Of a stretch of DNA of 8,747 bases, positions 1 through 7,423 are shown in pieces (positions within the stretch are counted from its first letter, which is position 1; the number at the start of each line of letters is the position of its first letter). The notes beneath the pieces were generated by a model. It was not told the DNA's origin, did not search any database, and was given only the letters and a program-made list of their open reading frames with translations. The DNA is from Rudanella sp. (GTDB lineage: Bacteria > Bacteroidota > Bacteroidia > Cytophagales > Spirosomataceae), in assembly GCA_026785985.1 (NCBI GenBank), contig JAJAYX010000664.1, forward strand, positions 1 through 8,747. Direction: 5' to 3'. The position numbers and the translations under genes are program-made.

Positions 1-628
1 CGTCTAACTTCAGTGCCCAATCGCGTTCCTGCGCAATTTCTTTACCCGGTTTATAGAACCGCTGAAACCAGAACGGAATCTGACTCGTGGTGATGCCGCT
101 CAAATCACCGACGAGTTGCCCCCCCCGGTTATTAAGTTTGGTGCTGCCACCGAGCATCAGACACCCTTTTTCAAAAGTAGAAGCGGGCAATTCGCGGTAT
201 TTCGACAGCGTCAGAATTTGCCTCACCCCCGTTATTTGAATGGCTTTCACCATCGACTTTGTTACGGGAATATATTTAGAGGCTGATTCTGATGTTCCCG
301 AACTAAGCGCGAAGTGCTTCACCCGACCGGGCCAGGTCACGTTCTTTTCGCCGTCGAGCGAGCGATGCCACCACTCGCTGTAAATTTTATTGTAGTCGTG
401 AATGGGGACCAGCTTTTTATATTTCTCGTAGAACTCGCGGTCGCTTCCGAACTCAACGGAGCGGAGCAGTTCATCGAATTGATACTGCTCTCCAAAAGTG
501 GTGTAGCGGGCTTTACCAATTAGTTTTGTAAAGGTTTGCCGCTGCATCTTCAGCGCGTTAATTCGTCGCCGACGTACAATCTGCGTCAGCCGAATCCCCC
601 GCTTCAATACATTTCCCAGTATACTCAT
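1..628 (-). CDS. GH3-family acyl-adenylate enzyme, N-terminal part (runs off left edge)
   Basis: This reading frame is open from the ATG at 628 to the left edge, giving 209 codons, so the C-terminal part is missing from the window. Residues 109-123 (LSSGTSES-SKYIPVT region) match the serine/glycine-rich ATP/AMP-binding motif of the GH3 family, which adenylates a carboxylic acid and then usually joins it to an amine. The early HDYNKIYSEWW stretch and the later DLSGI and FYKPGKEIA stretches also fit bacterial GH3 proteins. Plant members conjugate auxin or jasmonate to amino acids; the substrate of the bacterial forms is not known. No signal peptide or membrane segment is visible. It follows surE on the same strand with a 91-bp gap containing a large hairpin, so it may be the third gene of the operon. 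No separate promoter was found. Codons around residues 168-170 lie on a run of eight G (119-126). Family call is fairly sure; function is unknown. Confidence 0.8.
   Translation of the reverse strand, partial: MSILGNVLKRGIRLTQIVRRRRINALKMQRQTFTKLIGKARYTTFGEQYQFDELLRSVEFGSDREFYEKYKKLVPIHDYNKIYSEWWHRSLDGEKNVTWPGRVKHFALSSGTSESASKYIPVTKSMVKAIQITGVRQILTLSKYRELPASTFEKGCLMLGGSTKLNNRGGQLVGDLSGITTSQIPFWFQRFYKPGKEIAQERDWALKLD
119..126 (-). repeat. Homopolymer run of eight G (coding strand) inside the GH3 gene
   Basis: The plus strand shows eight C in a row, so the coding strand reads CGG GGG GGG within the GH3 frame. The frame on both sides still gives family-like sequence, so eight is the in-frame length. 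Such runs are prone to slippage and to sequencing error. Confidence 0.9.
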
Positions 629-649
629 AATGTTGTTGAAGAATAATGG

Positions 650-720
650 GAATGGATAATGAGCCATGAATAATGGAGAACGAAAGTCATTGTCCATTAT
701 TCATGGCTCATTATCCATTC
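650..720. repeat. Perfect 28-bp inverted repeat with 15-nt loop between surE and the GH3 gene
   Basis: The left arm (650-677) and right arm (693-720) are perfect reverse complements over 28 bp; the loop is 678-692. The right arm ends on the last base of the surE stop codon (TAG, 722-720 on the minus strand), and the left arm ends 21 bp before the GH3 ATG. As RNA from the surE side it would form a very stable hairpin that could protect the 3' end, stop transcription or fold the GH3 leader. There is no U-run after it, so it is not a classic intrinsic terminator. The arms are built from repeats of short units such as AATGGATAATGA and GAATAATGG, and GAATAATGG also occurs just outside at 641-649. 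This looks like a dispersed intergenic palindrome family. Confidence 0.9.
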
Positions 721-1496
721 TAAAAAGTCCACTCCCGCATTTGTTCAGCGGTTTGGTGGGCGGTCAGGTCATACTGACACGGCACCACCGAGGTAAAGTT
801 GTTGGCCACGGCAAATTCGTCGGTGTCTTCGGCGTGGGTGTCGAAGTTCACAAACTCGCCGTCGAGCCAGAAATACCGGCGACCGTGGGGGTCGCGCCGT
901 TCATCGAAACTCTCCTGCCATTTGGCGTTGGCCTGTCGGCAGATGCGAATGCCCTGCAAGGGAGTGGCGGAACGGGGCGGGAAATTCACATTAAGGGCCA
1001 CGCCTTTGGTCAGACCCCGTTCCAGCACCTGTTGGACAATGGTCAACACATGGTCGCGAACGTGCGAAAAGTCGGGTTGACGGCTGAAATCACCCAACGA
1101 GAAGCCAATAGCCGGAATTCCCTCGATGGCCGCTTCGATAGCCGCCGACATGGTACCCGAATACAGCACACTAATGGAGGTGTTGAACCCGTGGTTGATG
1201 CCACTCACAACGAGGTCGGGAGCGCGGTCTTTCAGCACGTGGTGTTTGGCCAGTTTCACTCAATCGGCAGGGGTGCCCGAGCATTCGTACGAAATAACAT
1301 CGGCAAAAATATCGCTCGGATAGAGCCGGAGAGGGTTGGAAATGGTGATCGCGTGGCCCATTCCCGACTGTGGGCTGTTGGGGGCCACCACAATCACGGT
1401 GCCAAGTTGCTGCATTACCTGAACGAGTGTGCGGATACCGTAAGCAGTTATGCCGTCGTCGTTGGTCACTAAAATCAGAGGCTTATGGTCAGCCAT
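720..1496 (-). pseudogene. surE: surE 5'/3'-nucleotidase with one in-frame TGA at a conserved Cys codon
   Basis: SurE is a metal-dependent nucleoside 5'/3'-monophosphatase that also trims short polyphosphate. The frame from ATG at 1496 to TAG at 720 spans 258 codons, normal for the family. Metal ligands are present: D13-D14 in TNDDG, S44 in SPQSGMG, and N101 in VSGINHG. IYSGT-type sequence (VLYSGTMSAAIE) and the C-terminal DLTAH also match. Codon 79 is TGA (1262-1260), where the family reads GTPADC; a TGC or TGT codon would need only one base change. The stop separates D13, D14 and S44 from N101, so neither half alone should form the metal site. The next codon is GTG, which could restart translation. 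No other damage is seen, so this may be a recent mutation, a sequencing error or an unusual read-through. It starts 9 bp after the trhO stop, so the two are surely co-transcribed. Confidence 0.85.
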
Positions 1497-1505
1497 GTGT
1501 TGTGT

Positions 1506-2465
1506 TTATGATTTGAGAACGCTCCCGGCAAAACTTTTGTAGCCCTGCCAGGGGGTGTAGCCTTCGGTTTTTTTGCTGTAATAACCCGTACCGTCGTAAG
1601 CCCGAAGTTGGGGGTCGCTCAAACAGTCGTCGGTGCAGGTGCCGTGGTGTTCCCAGCCGCAGGCTTCGCACAGGGCTACGTGATTATTGCAGGCCGGGCT
1701 GGCGCAGTTTACCATGCGGTCGGAAGCCGTGCCGCAGCGGTGGCAGGTTGAGACAACGGCTGGGTTCACCTGGTTAACGGCTACGGCCACGCGATTATCG
1801 AACACATAGCATTTACCGTCGAAATCTTCGCCCCCGGCTTCAAGGCCGTATTTAATGATACCTCCGTGCAGTTGATAAACGTTCTCGAACCCCTGAGACA
1901 GCAAATACGCGCTGGCTTTTTCACACTTGATTCCTCCCGTACAATACGTAATGACCTTTTTCTGCTTCAGGTGGGCAATCTCGTCCATATGGTCGGGCAG
2001 GTTGCGGAGGTTCTCCATGTCGAAGGTAATGGCCCCGTTGAACTTGCCCACCGAATGTTCGTAGTTCGACCGCATATCGAGCAAGACTACATCAGGGTCG
2101 TTTTTGAGTTGCCGGAACGCATCGGGTTCGAGATGAATGCCCGTTTGCCGGAGCGGATCGACGGGTAAATCGGAGTGAACGATCTCGGTTTTAACCCGTA
2201 CATGCAGTTTCTGGAAGGTGTGCGTTTCCTGTTCTTCAACCTTGAATTCGAGCGAATCGAAACGGGGGTCGGCTTTCACAGCGGCCATGTAGGCTTCACA
2301 ATCGGCGGTCAGGCCCGACACGGTTCCGTTCAGGCCTTCGGGGGCAACAATAATGCGGCCCAACAAATTCAATTGGAGACAAAGCAGGTGATGCTGTTCC
2401 CGAAACCCTTCCGGATCGGCAATGGGGGTGTAACAGTAATAGAGTAAAACGCGGTATGGTTTCAT
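1506..2465 (-). CDS. trhO: tRNA uridine(34) 5-hydroxylase, rhodanese family (TrhO/YceA type)
   Basis: TrhO uses O2 to hydroxylate C5 of U34 in the wobble position of certain tRNAs, the first step towards 5-(carboxy)methoxyuridine. The 319-residue protein has the N-terminal acylphosphatase-like region (residues 1-95, with GRIIVAPEGLNGTVSG), then a rhodanese domain (about 120-215) with catalytic Cys175 in VITYCTGGIKCEKASAYL, and a C-terminal region with eight cysteines (241, 244, 254, 259, 266, 269, 277, 281) likely to bind zinc, as usual in this family. The frame extends upstream to a TTG at 2486, but the -7 promoter element at 2492-2499 would place the transcription start at about that TTG, so I prefer the ATG at 2465, which begins MKPYRVLLYY. 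It is the first gene of a leftward unit with surE 9 bp downstream. It is cytoplasmic. Identity is quite sure. Confidence 0.92.
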   Translation of the reverse strand: MKPYRVLLYYCYTPIADPEGFREQHHLLCLQLNLLGRIIVAPEGLNGTVSGLTADCEAYMAAVKADPRFDSLEFKVEEQETHTFQKLHVRVKTEIVHSDLPVDPLRQTGIHLEPDAFRQLKNDPDVVLLDMRSNYEHSVGKFNGAITFDMENLRNLPDHMDEIAHLKQKKVITYCTGGIKCEKASAYLLSQGFENVYQLHGGIIKYGLEAGGEDFDGKCYVFDNRVAVAVNQVNPAVVSTCHRCGTASDRMVNCASPACNNHVALCEACGWEHHGTCTDDCLSDPQLRAYDGTGYYSKKTEGYTPWQGYKSFAGSVLKS

Positions 2466-2491
2466 TCGGTTAGTTGCCTGTTTCAAGGGTG

Positions 2492-2499
2492 CAAAGATA
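2492..2499 (-). promoter_or_regulatory. Bacteroidota -7 promoter element for the trhO operon
   Basis: The minus strand reads TATCTTTG, a perfect match to the TAnnTTTG -7 consensus used by the Bacteroidota primary sigma factor. It lies 26 bp upstream of the trhO ATG, leaving a leader of roughly 20 nt. A TTG stands only 12 nt further upstream, closer than the usual -33 element, so the upstream half is weak. The location before the first gene of the operon supports it. Confidence 0.5.
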
Positions 2500-2505
2500 C
2501 GGCTT

Positions 2506-2616
2506 TCATATCAAGTTTCGGGTGCAGTTGGGGCATTCTACCCCTCCTCTTGCTTCTTTACACAACGCCTTCAACCAATCAATAAATTCATTCTCCGAAT
2601 AATACATAATTGTCAT
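2506..2616 (-). other. Small 36-codon ORF with one CxxC motif, possible gene remnant
   Basis: An ATG at 2616 opens a 36-residue frame ending in TGA at 2506. It reads like the start of a protein: an acidic and aromatic segment (YYSENEFIDWLKALCKEA), then ECPNC and a stop six residues later. A helix followed by a CPxC knuckle resembles the zinc-ribbon N-terminus of some transposases (IS1595/ISXO2 type), but only one CxxC is present and nothing else of such an element is seen nearby. It may be a decayed fragment, a small protein or chance. The rest of the 2466-2689 region between the divergent units shows only the trhO promoter; I found no convincing promoter for the rightward genes. Confidence 0.2.
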
Positions 2617-2689
2617 ATCGTGTGGGAGAAATCGGCATATTAAGCGATTCTTTCCAATTGGCAACTCTTCTTCCAAACTACTTGATACC

Positions 2690-5600
2690 ATGCAATTTAC
2701 GTCTGATACAGCCCTTGAGGATAAACTCCAGGAAGATCTTCTTCGTACCCTCAACCCATCCAGAAACCGACGTTTGTATGCGCTGGTGGTCGGCATCAAC
2801 CAATACCAGGAAAATATCCTTCTGGGTGGGCTGGTCACGTTTCCGGCTCTGAGCGGTTGCGTGGCTGATGCCGATAAAATGGCCAATTACCTCGCCGAAC
2901 AACCCGGACTGGACACGCACCTCAAGCGACTGACTGACCAACAGGCTACCAAAGCCGAAATTGTGAACCAGTTTCGGAATCACCTGAGTCAGGCTGGTCC
3001 CGACGACACGGTGCTGTTTTATTTCTCCGGCCACGGCACGCAGGAGCAGGCCGACCCCGCCTGGGCAGAAGAAACCGACGGGCGACTGGAATGCCTGGCC
3101 TGCTACTACGATCAAACCCTGACCAGCGATTTCTTATTGGCCGACAAGGAGTTACGCTATCTGATCAACGAACTCTGGGCTGATAAAGAACCCCATATCG
3201 TCACCATTTTCGATTGCTGTCACTCCGGCGACAACACCCGTGCCGTGGAAGTAGCTAAGGCCGAATTTCCCCACCTGAAACCCGTTGAAAAGCGCATTCC
3301 GTTTGCCTTCGGTCAGCGCGACTGGTCGAAGTTTGTGTTTGCCGATACGCTCAGTATTGACCAGTTGAAGACCGATAAAACGACAAAATCATTACCCGAA
3401 GGGGTGCATGTGAGCCTGTCGGCCTGCGAGGCTCACGAGTCGGCGGTGGAAGTGGGTGGCGAAGGCGTGTTCACCAAAGCGTTGATCAATATTCTGAAAA
3501 GCACCGCCGGGAGCATCACCTACCACGATTTGCAAAGCCGGGCGCGGGCCTATCTCCGCAATGTGTTTGAGCAACAACCACGCTTCCGGGTGGCCAACGG
3601 CTCGGCAGGGATGCTGTACCGGACGTTTTTGGGCGGTTCGGAGCAACAGGACGGTGGTTTGGTGGGCACCATCACGCACAACAAAGCGGGCTGGAGTCTC
3701 GACAAAGGCGCAATTCAGGGCCTTGGCGCGACCCACGAATTCATCACGGGCGTGGGCGAAGGTTCCCACGGACAGGCGGTGCGGTTCCGGGTGAAAACCA
3801 TTTTCCCCGACTATACCGTGCTGGAACCCGATGCCAATTTGGCTGATGAACGTGTTACCTACAAAGCCCACATCGACGGCTTGCTGGCGGAAAAAATCCG
3901 GGTTGGTTTTGAACTCGAAGACATCAGCCGCGACGACCGGGCCACCCTGCTCGACAAGGTGATGCAGCGCATGAAAAGCCAATTGACTGTGGTGGACGAT
4001 GCCGACGAAAAACCCGCTCAGGCCACCCGCCAACCCGATGGCATTGATAATGCCAACTCCGAAACGGCCAAAGCCGATTATGTGGTGCGTGGACGCAAGG
4101 GCCAATATTACCTGACCTACCCCATTGGTGCGAGCGATGCCGACGACAGTCAGGCGTACCGGCCACTTAGCAGGCCGGTTGACGCGGATGACGACGATGC
4201 CCTGAACATGCTGGCCTCCGACCTGAGCCATATTGCCCGCTGGGAGTATATTCGGCAATTGGAAAACCAGAGCCAGAACAACAACTTGTCGCGTAATCCG
4301 CTCGTTATCAATATAAAACGACAAAAAGCTGACGGGTCGGAAGAAGCGGTGTTGCTGGATGGACAAAACGCACTATTAAGTTTCGAGCAACACGATGGCG
4401 ACTGGTCATGCCCGCTGCGGGTCGAGATTACCAACGCTTCGGAGGTCGCTTTATATGTCAGTGCGCTGTATCTATCAATTGGTTTCGAGTCGTATCTGTC
4501 GTTACTGCCCGACGACGTGTTTAAGTTGGAGACCGGCAAAACCATTGCTTTGACATACGACGGGGAACCGGTTATTCCATTTCAGTTGAACGCGGTGATA
4601 CCCCTCTATAACTGGCCGGAGCGCGTAGAGTACCTTAAGTTCATTGCCAGCACCGAGTTATATGACGCGGCCCAGATGCAGTTGGAGGCCCTGCCCGACC
4701 CGCCTACCTTAGATCAGGACAAAGATGTTCGCGAGAAGTCGCGAGGGCCGGGAATGATCGGTAGCAGGAAGCCAAAAGTAAAAGGCTGGACAACACAGCG
4801 CGTGGATCTGCACTGGCTTAACCCGACTTACAACCAAGTTGACCCGGCCACGATTGAAGAAATGCTCAACCAGGAAAGTCTGATGGATTTTGCCCTCGGC
4901 TTGTACTTTGAAAACAAAACCGACCACGAAAAACCGGCCATCCAGCTCAAGGCCATACTTCGCGATTTAACGGCCAACGTGCCGCTTCGGGAGCGGGGCT
5001 TATTGGGGGATCTGGGCCTGAATCTGGCCAACAAAATTGCCCGGGCACGCCGGAATAACCGCTACAAAAAGGCAATCCGGCAAAATCCTGAGCAGTTTAA
5101 GATTGTGTCGGAGGGCGATTCGTGGTTCCAGCATCCCCTTGTCACCGACACCATCGACCACCTCGCGGCCCATTACCCGGTGTTTTGTGTGGCAGCCGCC
5201 GGCGACACACTCCGCAACATCACGATGGCCAAAGGCACACCGCCCGTCGAGGAATACATCCAGGCGATCAACGAGCAACACCCCGACCTGTTTGTATTGA
5301 GCGGGGGCGGCAACGACATTCTGGGCGAGCAGTTCCGGCGGTACATCAAAGCGGACGTGCCACCCGGCTCGGCCCCGGCAGCGTATCTGGAAGACCTGCT
5401 CATGGCCGACCTCAACAGCCTGCAAACGATGTATAGGGCCGTATTTCAACAGTTGAAAGACACCAACCCAAACCTGAAGGTACTGGTGCATGGCTACGAC
5501 TATATTATCCCGCTGAGTGTAACGAACAAAGGCTGGCTGGGTCGCTACATGATCGGGAAAGGCATCGACAGTCACGAGGTTCGCCAGTCGATTTTGAGGC

Positions 5601-5791
5601 ATATTCTGGTTGAGTTCAACACCCGGATCAAGGCGGTTGCGGGTGAATTTCCAGACTCGGTATCGTATATTGAAACACCGGGAACAGTGGCCAACGATCA
5701 ATGGTACGACGAGATTCACCCCAACGGCGAGGGTTTTGCACGGGTGGCTGACAAATTCAGGATGCGCATTGACCAACTGATGCGACCCTGA
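2690..5791 (+). CDS. Caspase-like protease fused to C-terminal SGNH/GDSL hydrolase
   Basis: This 1033-residue protein joins two enzymes. Residues about 28-312 form a peptidase C14 caspase-like domain: ALVVGINQY opens it, catalytic His115 sits in YFSGHG, catalytic Cys177 in IFDCCHSGD, and VSLSACEAHESA (241-252) is the usual following strand. Residues about 318-480 look like a beta-rich stretch, followed by an acidic linker (481-504) and a segment (about 515-665) with LRVEITNASEVALYVSALYL, a pattern seen after caspase domains in other bacterial proteins. A basic, proline/glycine-rich linker follows (about 675-700). Residues about 803-1030 are an SGNH hydrolase: Ser811 in EGDSWF (block I), Gly838 (block II), Asn875 in GGGND (block III), Asp1007 and His1010 in DEIHPNGEG (block V). 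Both catalytic sets are complete. No signal peptide or membrane segment is seen, so it should be cytosolic. It is the first gene of the rightward unit; the next frame starts at or shortly after its stop. The substrates of both domains are unknown. Confidence 0.88.
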   Translation: MQFTSDTALEDKLQEDLLRTLNPSRNRRLYALVVGINQYQENILLGGLVTFPALSGCVADADKMANYLAEQPGLDTHLKRLTDQQATKAEIVNQFRNHLSQAGPDDTVLFYFSGHGTQEQADPAWAEETDGRLECLACYYDQTLTSDFLLADKELRYLINELWADKEPHIVTIFDCCHSGDNTRAVEVAKAEFPHLKPVEKRIPFAFGQRDWSKFVFADTLSIDQLKTDKTTKSLPEGVHVSLSACEAHESAVEVGGEGVFTKALINILKSTAGSITYHDLQSRARAYLRNVFEQQPRFRVANGSAGMLYRTFLGGSEQQDGGLVGTITHNKAGWSLDKGAIQGLGATHEFITGVGEGSHGQAVRFRVKTIFPDYTVLEPDANLADERVTYKAHIDGLLAEKIRVGFELEDISRDDRATLLDKVMQRMKSQLTVVDDADEKPAQATRQPDGIDNANSETAKADYVVRGRKGQYYLTYPIGASDADDSQAYRPLSRPVDADDDDALNMLASDLSHIARWEYIRQLENQSQNNNLSRNPLVINIKRQKADGSEEAVLLDGQNALLSFEQHDGDWSCPLRVEITNASEVALYVSALYLSIGFESYLSLLPDDVFKLETGKTIALTYDGEPVIPFQLNAVIPLYNWPERVEYLKFIASTELYDAAQMQLEALPDPPTLDQDKDVREKSRGPGMIGSRKPKVKGWTTQRVDLHWLNPTYNQVDPATIEEMLNQESLMDFALGLYFENKTDHEKPAIQLKAILRDLTANVPLRERGLLGDLGLNLANKIARARRNNRYKKAIRQNPEQFKIVSEGDSWFQHPLVTDTIDHLAAHYPVFCVAAAGDTLRNITMAKGTPPVEEYIQAINEQHPDLFVLSGGGNDILGEQFRRYIKADVPPGSAPAAYLEDLLMADLNSLQTMYRAVFQQLKDTNPNLKVLVHGYDYIIPLSVTNKGWLGRYMIGKGIDSHEVRQSILRHILVEFNTRIKAVAGEFPDSVSYIETPGTVANDQWYDEIHPNGEGFARVADKFRMRIDQLMRP

Positions 5792-5852
5792 TGTGGCTCA
5801 TCCGTTTCCCAAACCCGAAAAACCACGACTAATTACCCGTAAGCTCCCCACT

Positions 5853-7418
5853 ATGAACGACCTGCCGGTTATACTCTGCTATTTCGCGCAAAGCAAAGAC
5901 GAGGATCATCTGGCAATGCTCGAACAGGAAGAAAATGCCATTCAGCTTGCCTGGGAGCCGTTGGTGACCGCAAATCGGGTGCAGTATGTGGCGCGGGGCA
6001 GTGGCCTGTCGACACCTGAACAGATGGGCCGCGACATCGAGACGTATGGCAACCGAATTGTGCTGTTTCATTTCAGCGGGCACGCTGGGCACGATACACT
6101 GTTGTTGAGCAACGGCGCGGGTGGCCCCGAAGGCATTGCCGGACTGCTGCAATCCTACGCCAAAAGCCTCAAACTGGTGGTGCTGAATGGATGTTCGACC
6201 CAGAACCAGGTTAACACATTTTTTGGGCGCGAAACCCCGGTGGTAGTGGCCACAAGTTGCGCCGTGAAAGACAAACACGCCATGCTTTTTGGTAGCCGGC
6301 TGCATCAGTTCCTGGCGGGTGGCAAGACCATTCTGACGGCCTATCGGGATGCCGTGCTGGCGGTTAAAAGCGTGGCTGACCTCGGTAAACTGTTGCCCGA
6401 TCTGGTGGCCGAAACAACCACCGTGGTGCGGGGGGGAATGCTCGACACATCACACCCGGTGGGCAAAATCTGGGGTCTTTTCATTAAAGATACGGGCAAC
6501 GGTTCGTTCATTGTGGAGGATATGCGCTGGCTCCCGGCTCCGGCCATCGGCGTTAAAAGGCCCAAAATAAATCCCGAAAAAGCCTACATTTTTGAACGCG
6601 ACCAGGCTCCTTACTCCGACACGTTCAGCCAATATTTCGACCCGGCCCGCAACCCGACCCGCCCCCGTATTCAGCATTATCTGCTGGCAGGGGCGCGGGC
6701 CGAATCGCCCCTGGGCCTGATTCGTAAGTTCTTCTACGAGAGCATTATGCAGTCGCTGGACCGGCAGTTTTATTACTATTCATTCAGCGATCTGTTCGAT
6801 GGGGGGCGGGTGGTGAACCTGAGCAAAAGCGACATTACGGTGGAACATATTCTGCGCCGGATGCTGCTGGCCGTAACTGGGCCAATTCCTGACTATGTCA
6901 ATATCGGCATGAAAACGGCGGAGGATCTGTGCGTTGAGTTTTTCGGGCAGAATTATTTCAAACGGCGCGAATACGTGGTGATTGCCTTTCGGATGCCACC
7001 CGATGGCCTGACCGACATGACCACAAAAGCCATTCTCGATACCATCGCCCGGCTGAATGAATGGTCGGGGAAGTTACCGGACCGCGTGTCGTTCCTGTTT
7101 TTCTGGACTATTGAACAGGAACGATCCTGGACGGATAGGTTTCGAAGTAAACCTCTCAAACAAACCATTGCCCGTTTCGATGTGCTGCGGGTGGGACCGT
7201 TGCCGCCCCGAATATGGGTCATCAATCACGACGATCAATTCCTCAAAATGCCCCGGCGCGATGATATCGTCAATTGGGTGAATGATGCCTACCGTCCCGA
7301 CACCAGGGTTGATATTCCCGACGATTTACTGGAAAGTCTATTCGGACAAAAGAACGTTGAAACTCTGGAGAACAAATTGCTCGACCTCATTGAAGAAGCT
7401 AACCTGCAACCCACCTGA
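5853..7418 (+). CDS. CHAT protease fused to a degenerate (inactive) STAND-like module
   Basis: The 521-residue protein begins with a CHAT domain (residues 1 to about 170), a clan CD caspase relative: it opens VILCYFAQSKDE, has catalytic His77 in FHFSGHAGH and Cys114 in VLNGCSTQ. From about 243 comes a segment (AYIFERDQAPYSDTF) leading to HYLLAGARAESPLGLIRKFF (275-294). This stands where a STAND NTPase has its P-loop, but no GxxGxGK[ST] is present. The layout fits the inactive-STAND (iSTAND) proteins that partner MoxR and vWA proteins in predicted conflict systems; this match is from memory of the family, without a profile search. The C-terminal part (371-460) has alternating beta/alpha segments such as YVVIAFRMP and VSFLFFWTIEQ. 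I chose the ATG at 5853 because VILCYF then lies at the usual CHAT start; an in-frame GTG at 5793 would add 20 residues of non-conserved look. The MoxR gene follows after 5 bp. Role suggested: sensor/adaptor carrying a protease effector. Confidence 0.78.
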   Translation: MNDLPVILCYFAQSKDEDHLAMLEQEENAIQLAWEPLVTANRVQYVARGSGLSTPEQMGRDIETYGNRIVLFHFSGHAGHDTLLLSNGAGGPEGIAGLLQSYAKSLKLVVLNGCSTQNQVNTFFGRETPVVVATSCAVKDKHAMLFGSRLHQFLAGGKTILTAYRDAVLAVKSVADLGKLLPDLVAETTTVVRGGMLDTSHPVGKIWGLFIKDTGNGSFIVEDMRWLPAPAIGVKRPKINPEKAYIFERDQAPYSDTFSQYFDPARNPTRPRIQHYLLAGARAESPLGLIRKFFYESIMQSLDRQFYYYSFSDLFDGGRVVNLSKSDITVEHILRRMLLAVTGPIPDYVNIGMKTAEDLCVEFFGQNYFKRREYVVIAFRMPPDGLTDMTTKAILDTIARLNEWSGKLPDRVSFLFFWTIEQERSWTDRFRSKPLKQTIARFDVLRVGPLPPRIWVINHDDQFLKMPRRDDIVNWVNDAYRPDTRVDIPDDLLESLFGQKNVETLENKLLDLIEEANLQPT

Positions 7419-7423
7419 CCGCT

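Noticed and set aside
666..1472. 268-codon plus-strand frame opposite surE
   Set aside because: It is antisense to surE, whose motifs and metal ligands are clear; the plus-strand translation has no recognisable family features.
2466..2486. TTG start giving TrhO seven extra residues
   Set aside because: It would lie at about the predicted transcription start from the -7 element at 2492-2499.
2600..2690. Possible TAnnTTTG promoter for the rightward cassette
   Set aside because: Only broken matches such as TACATAATTG were found; none has the right spacing and sequence.
3392..4366. 324-codon minus-strand frame opposite the caspase gene
   Set aside because: Shadow of a GC-rich coding gene; low-complexity His/Val/Gly-rich translation, no motifs, and it overlaps a clear plus-strand protein.
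5000..5776. 258-codon minus-strand frame opposite the SGNH domain
   Set aside because: The plus strand holds all SGNH catalytic blocks here; the minus translation matches nothing I recognise.
5793..5852. GTG start giving the CHAT protein 20 extra residues
   Set aside because: The extra residues look unlike a CHAT N-terminus and the ATG at 5853 sits at the usual domain start. It stays possible because it would place the start 1 bp after the caspase-SGNH stop.
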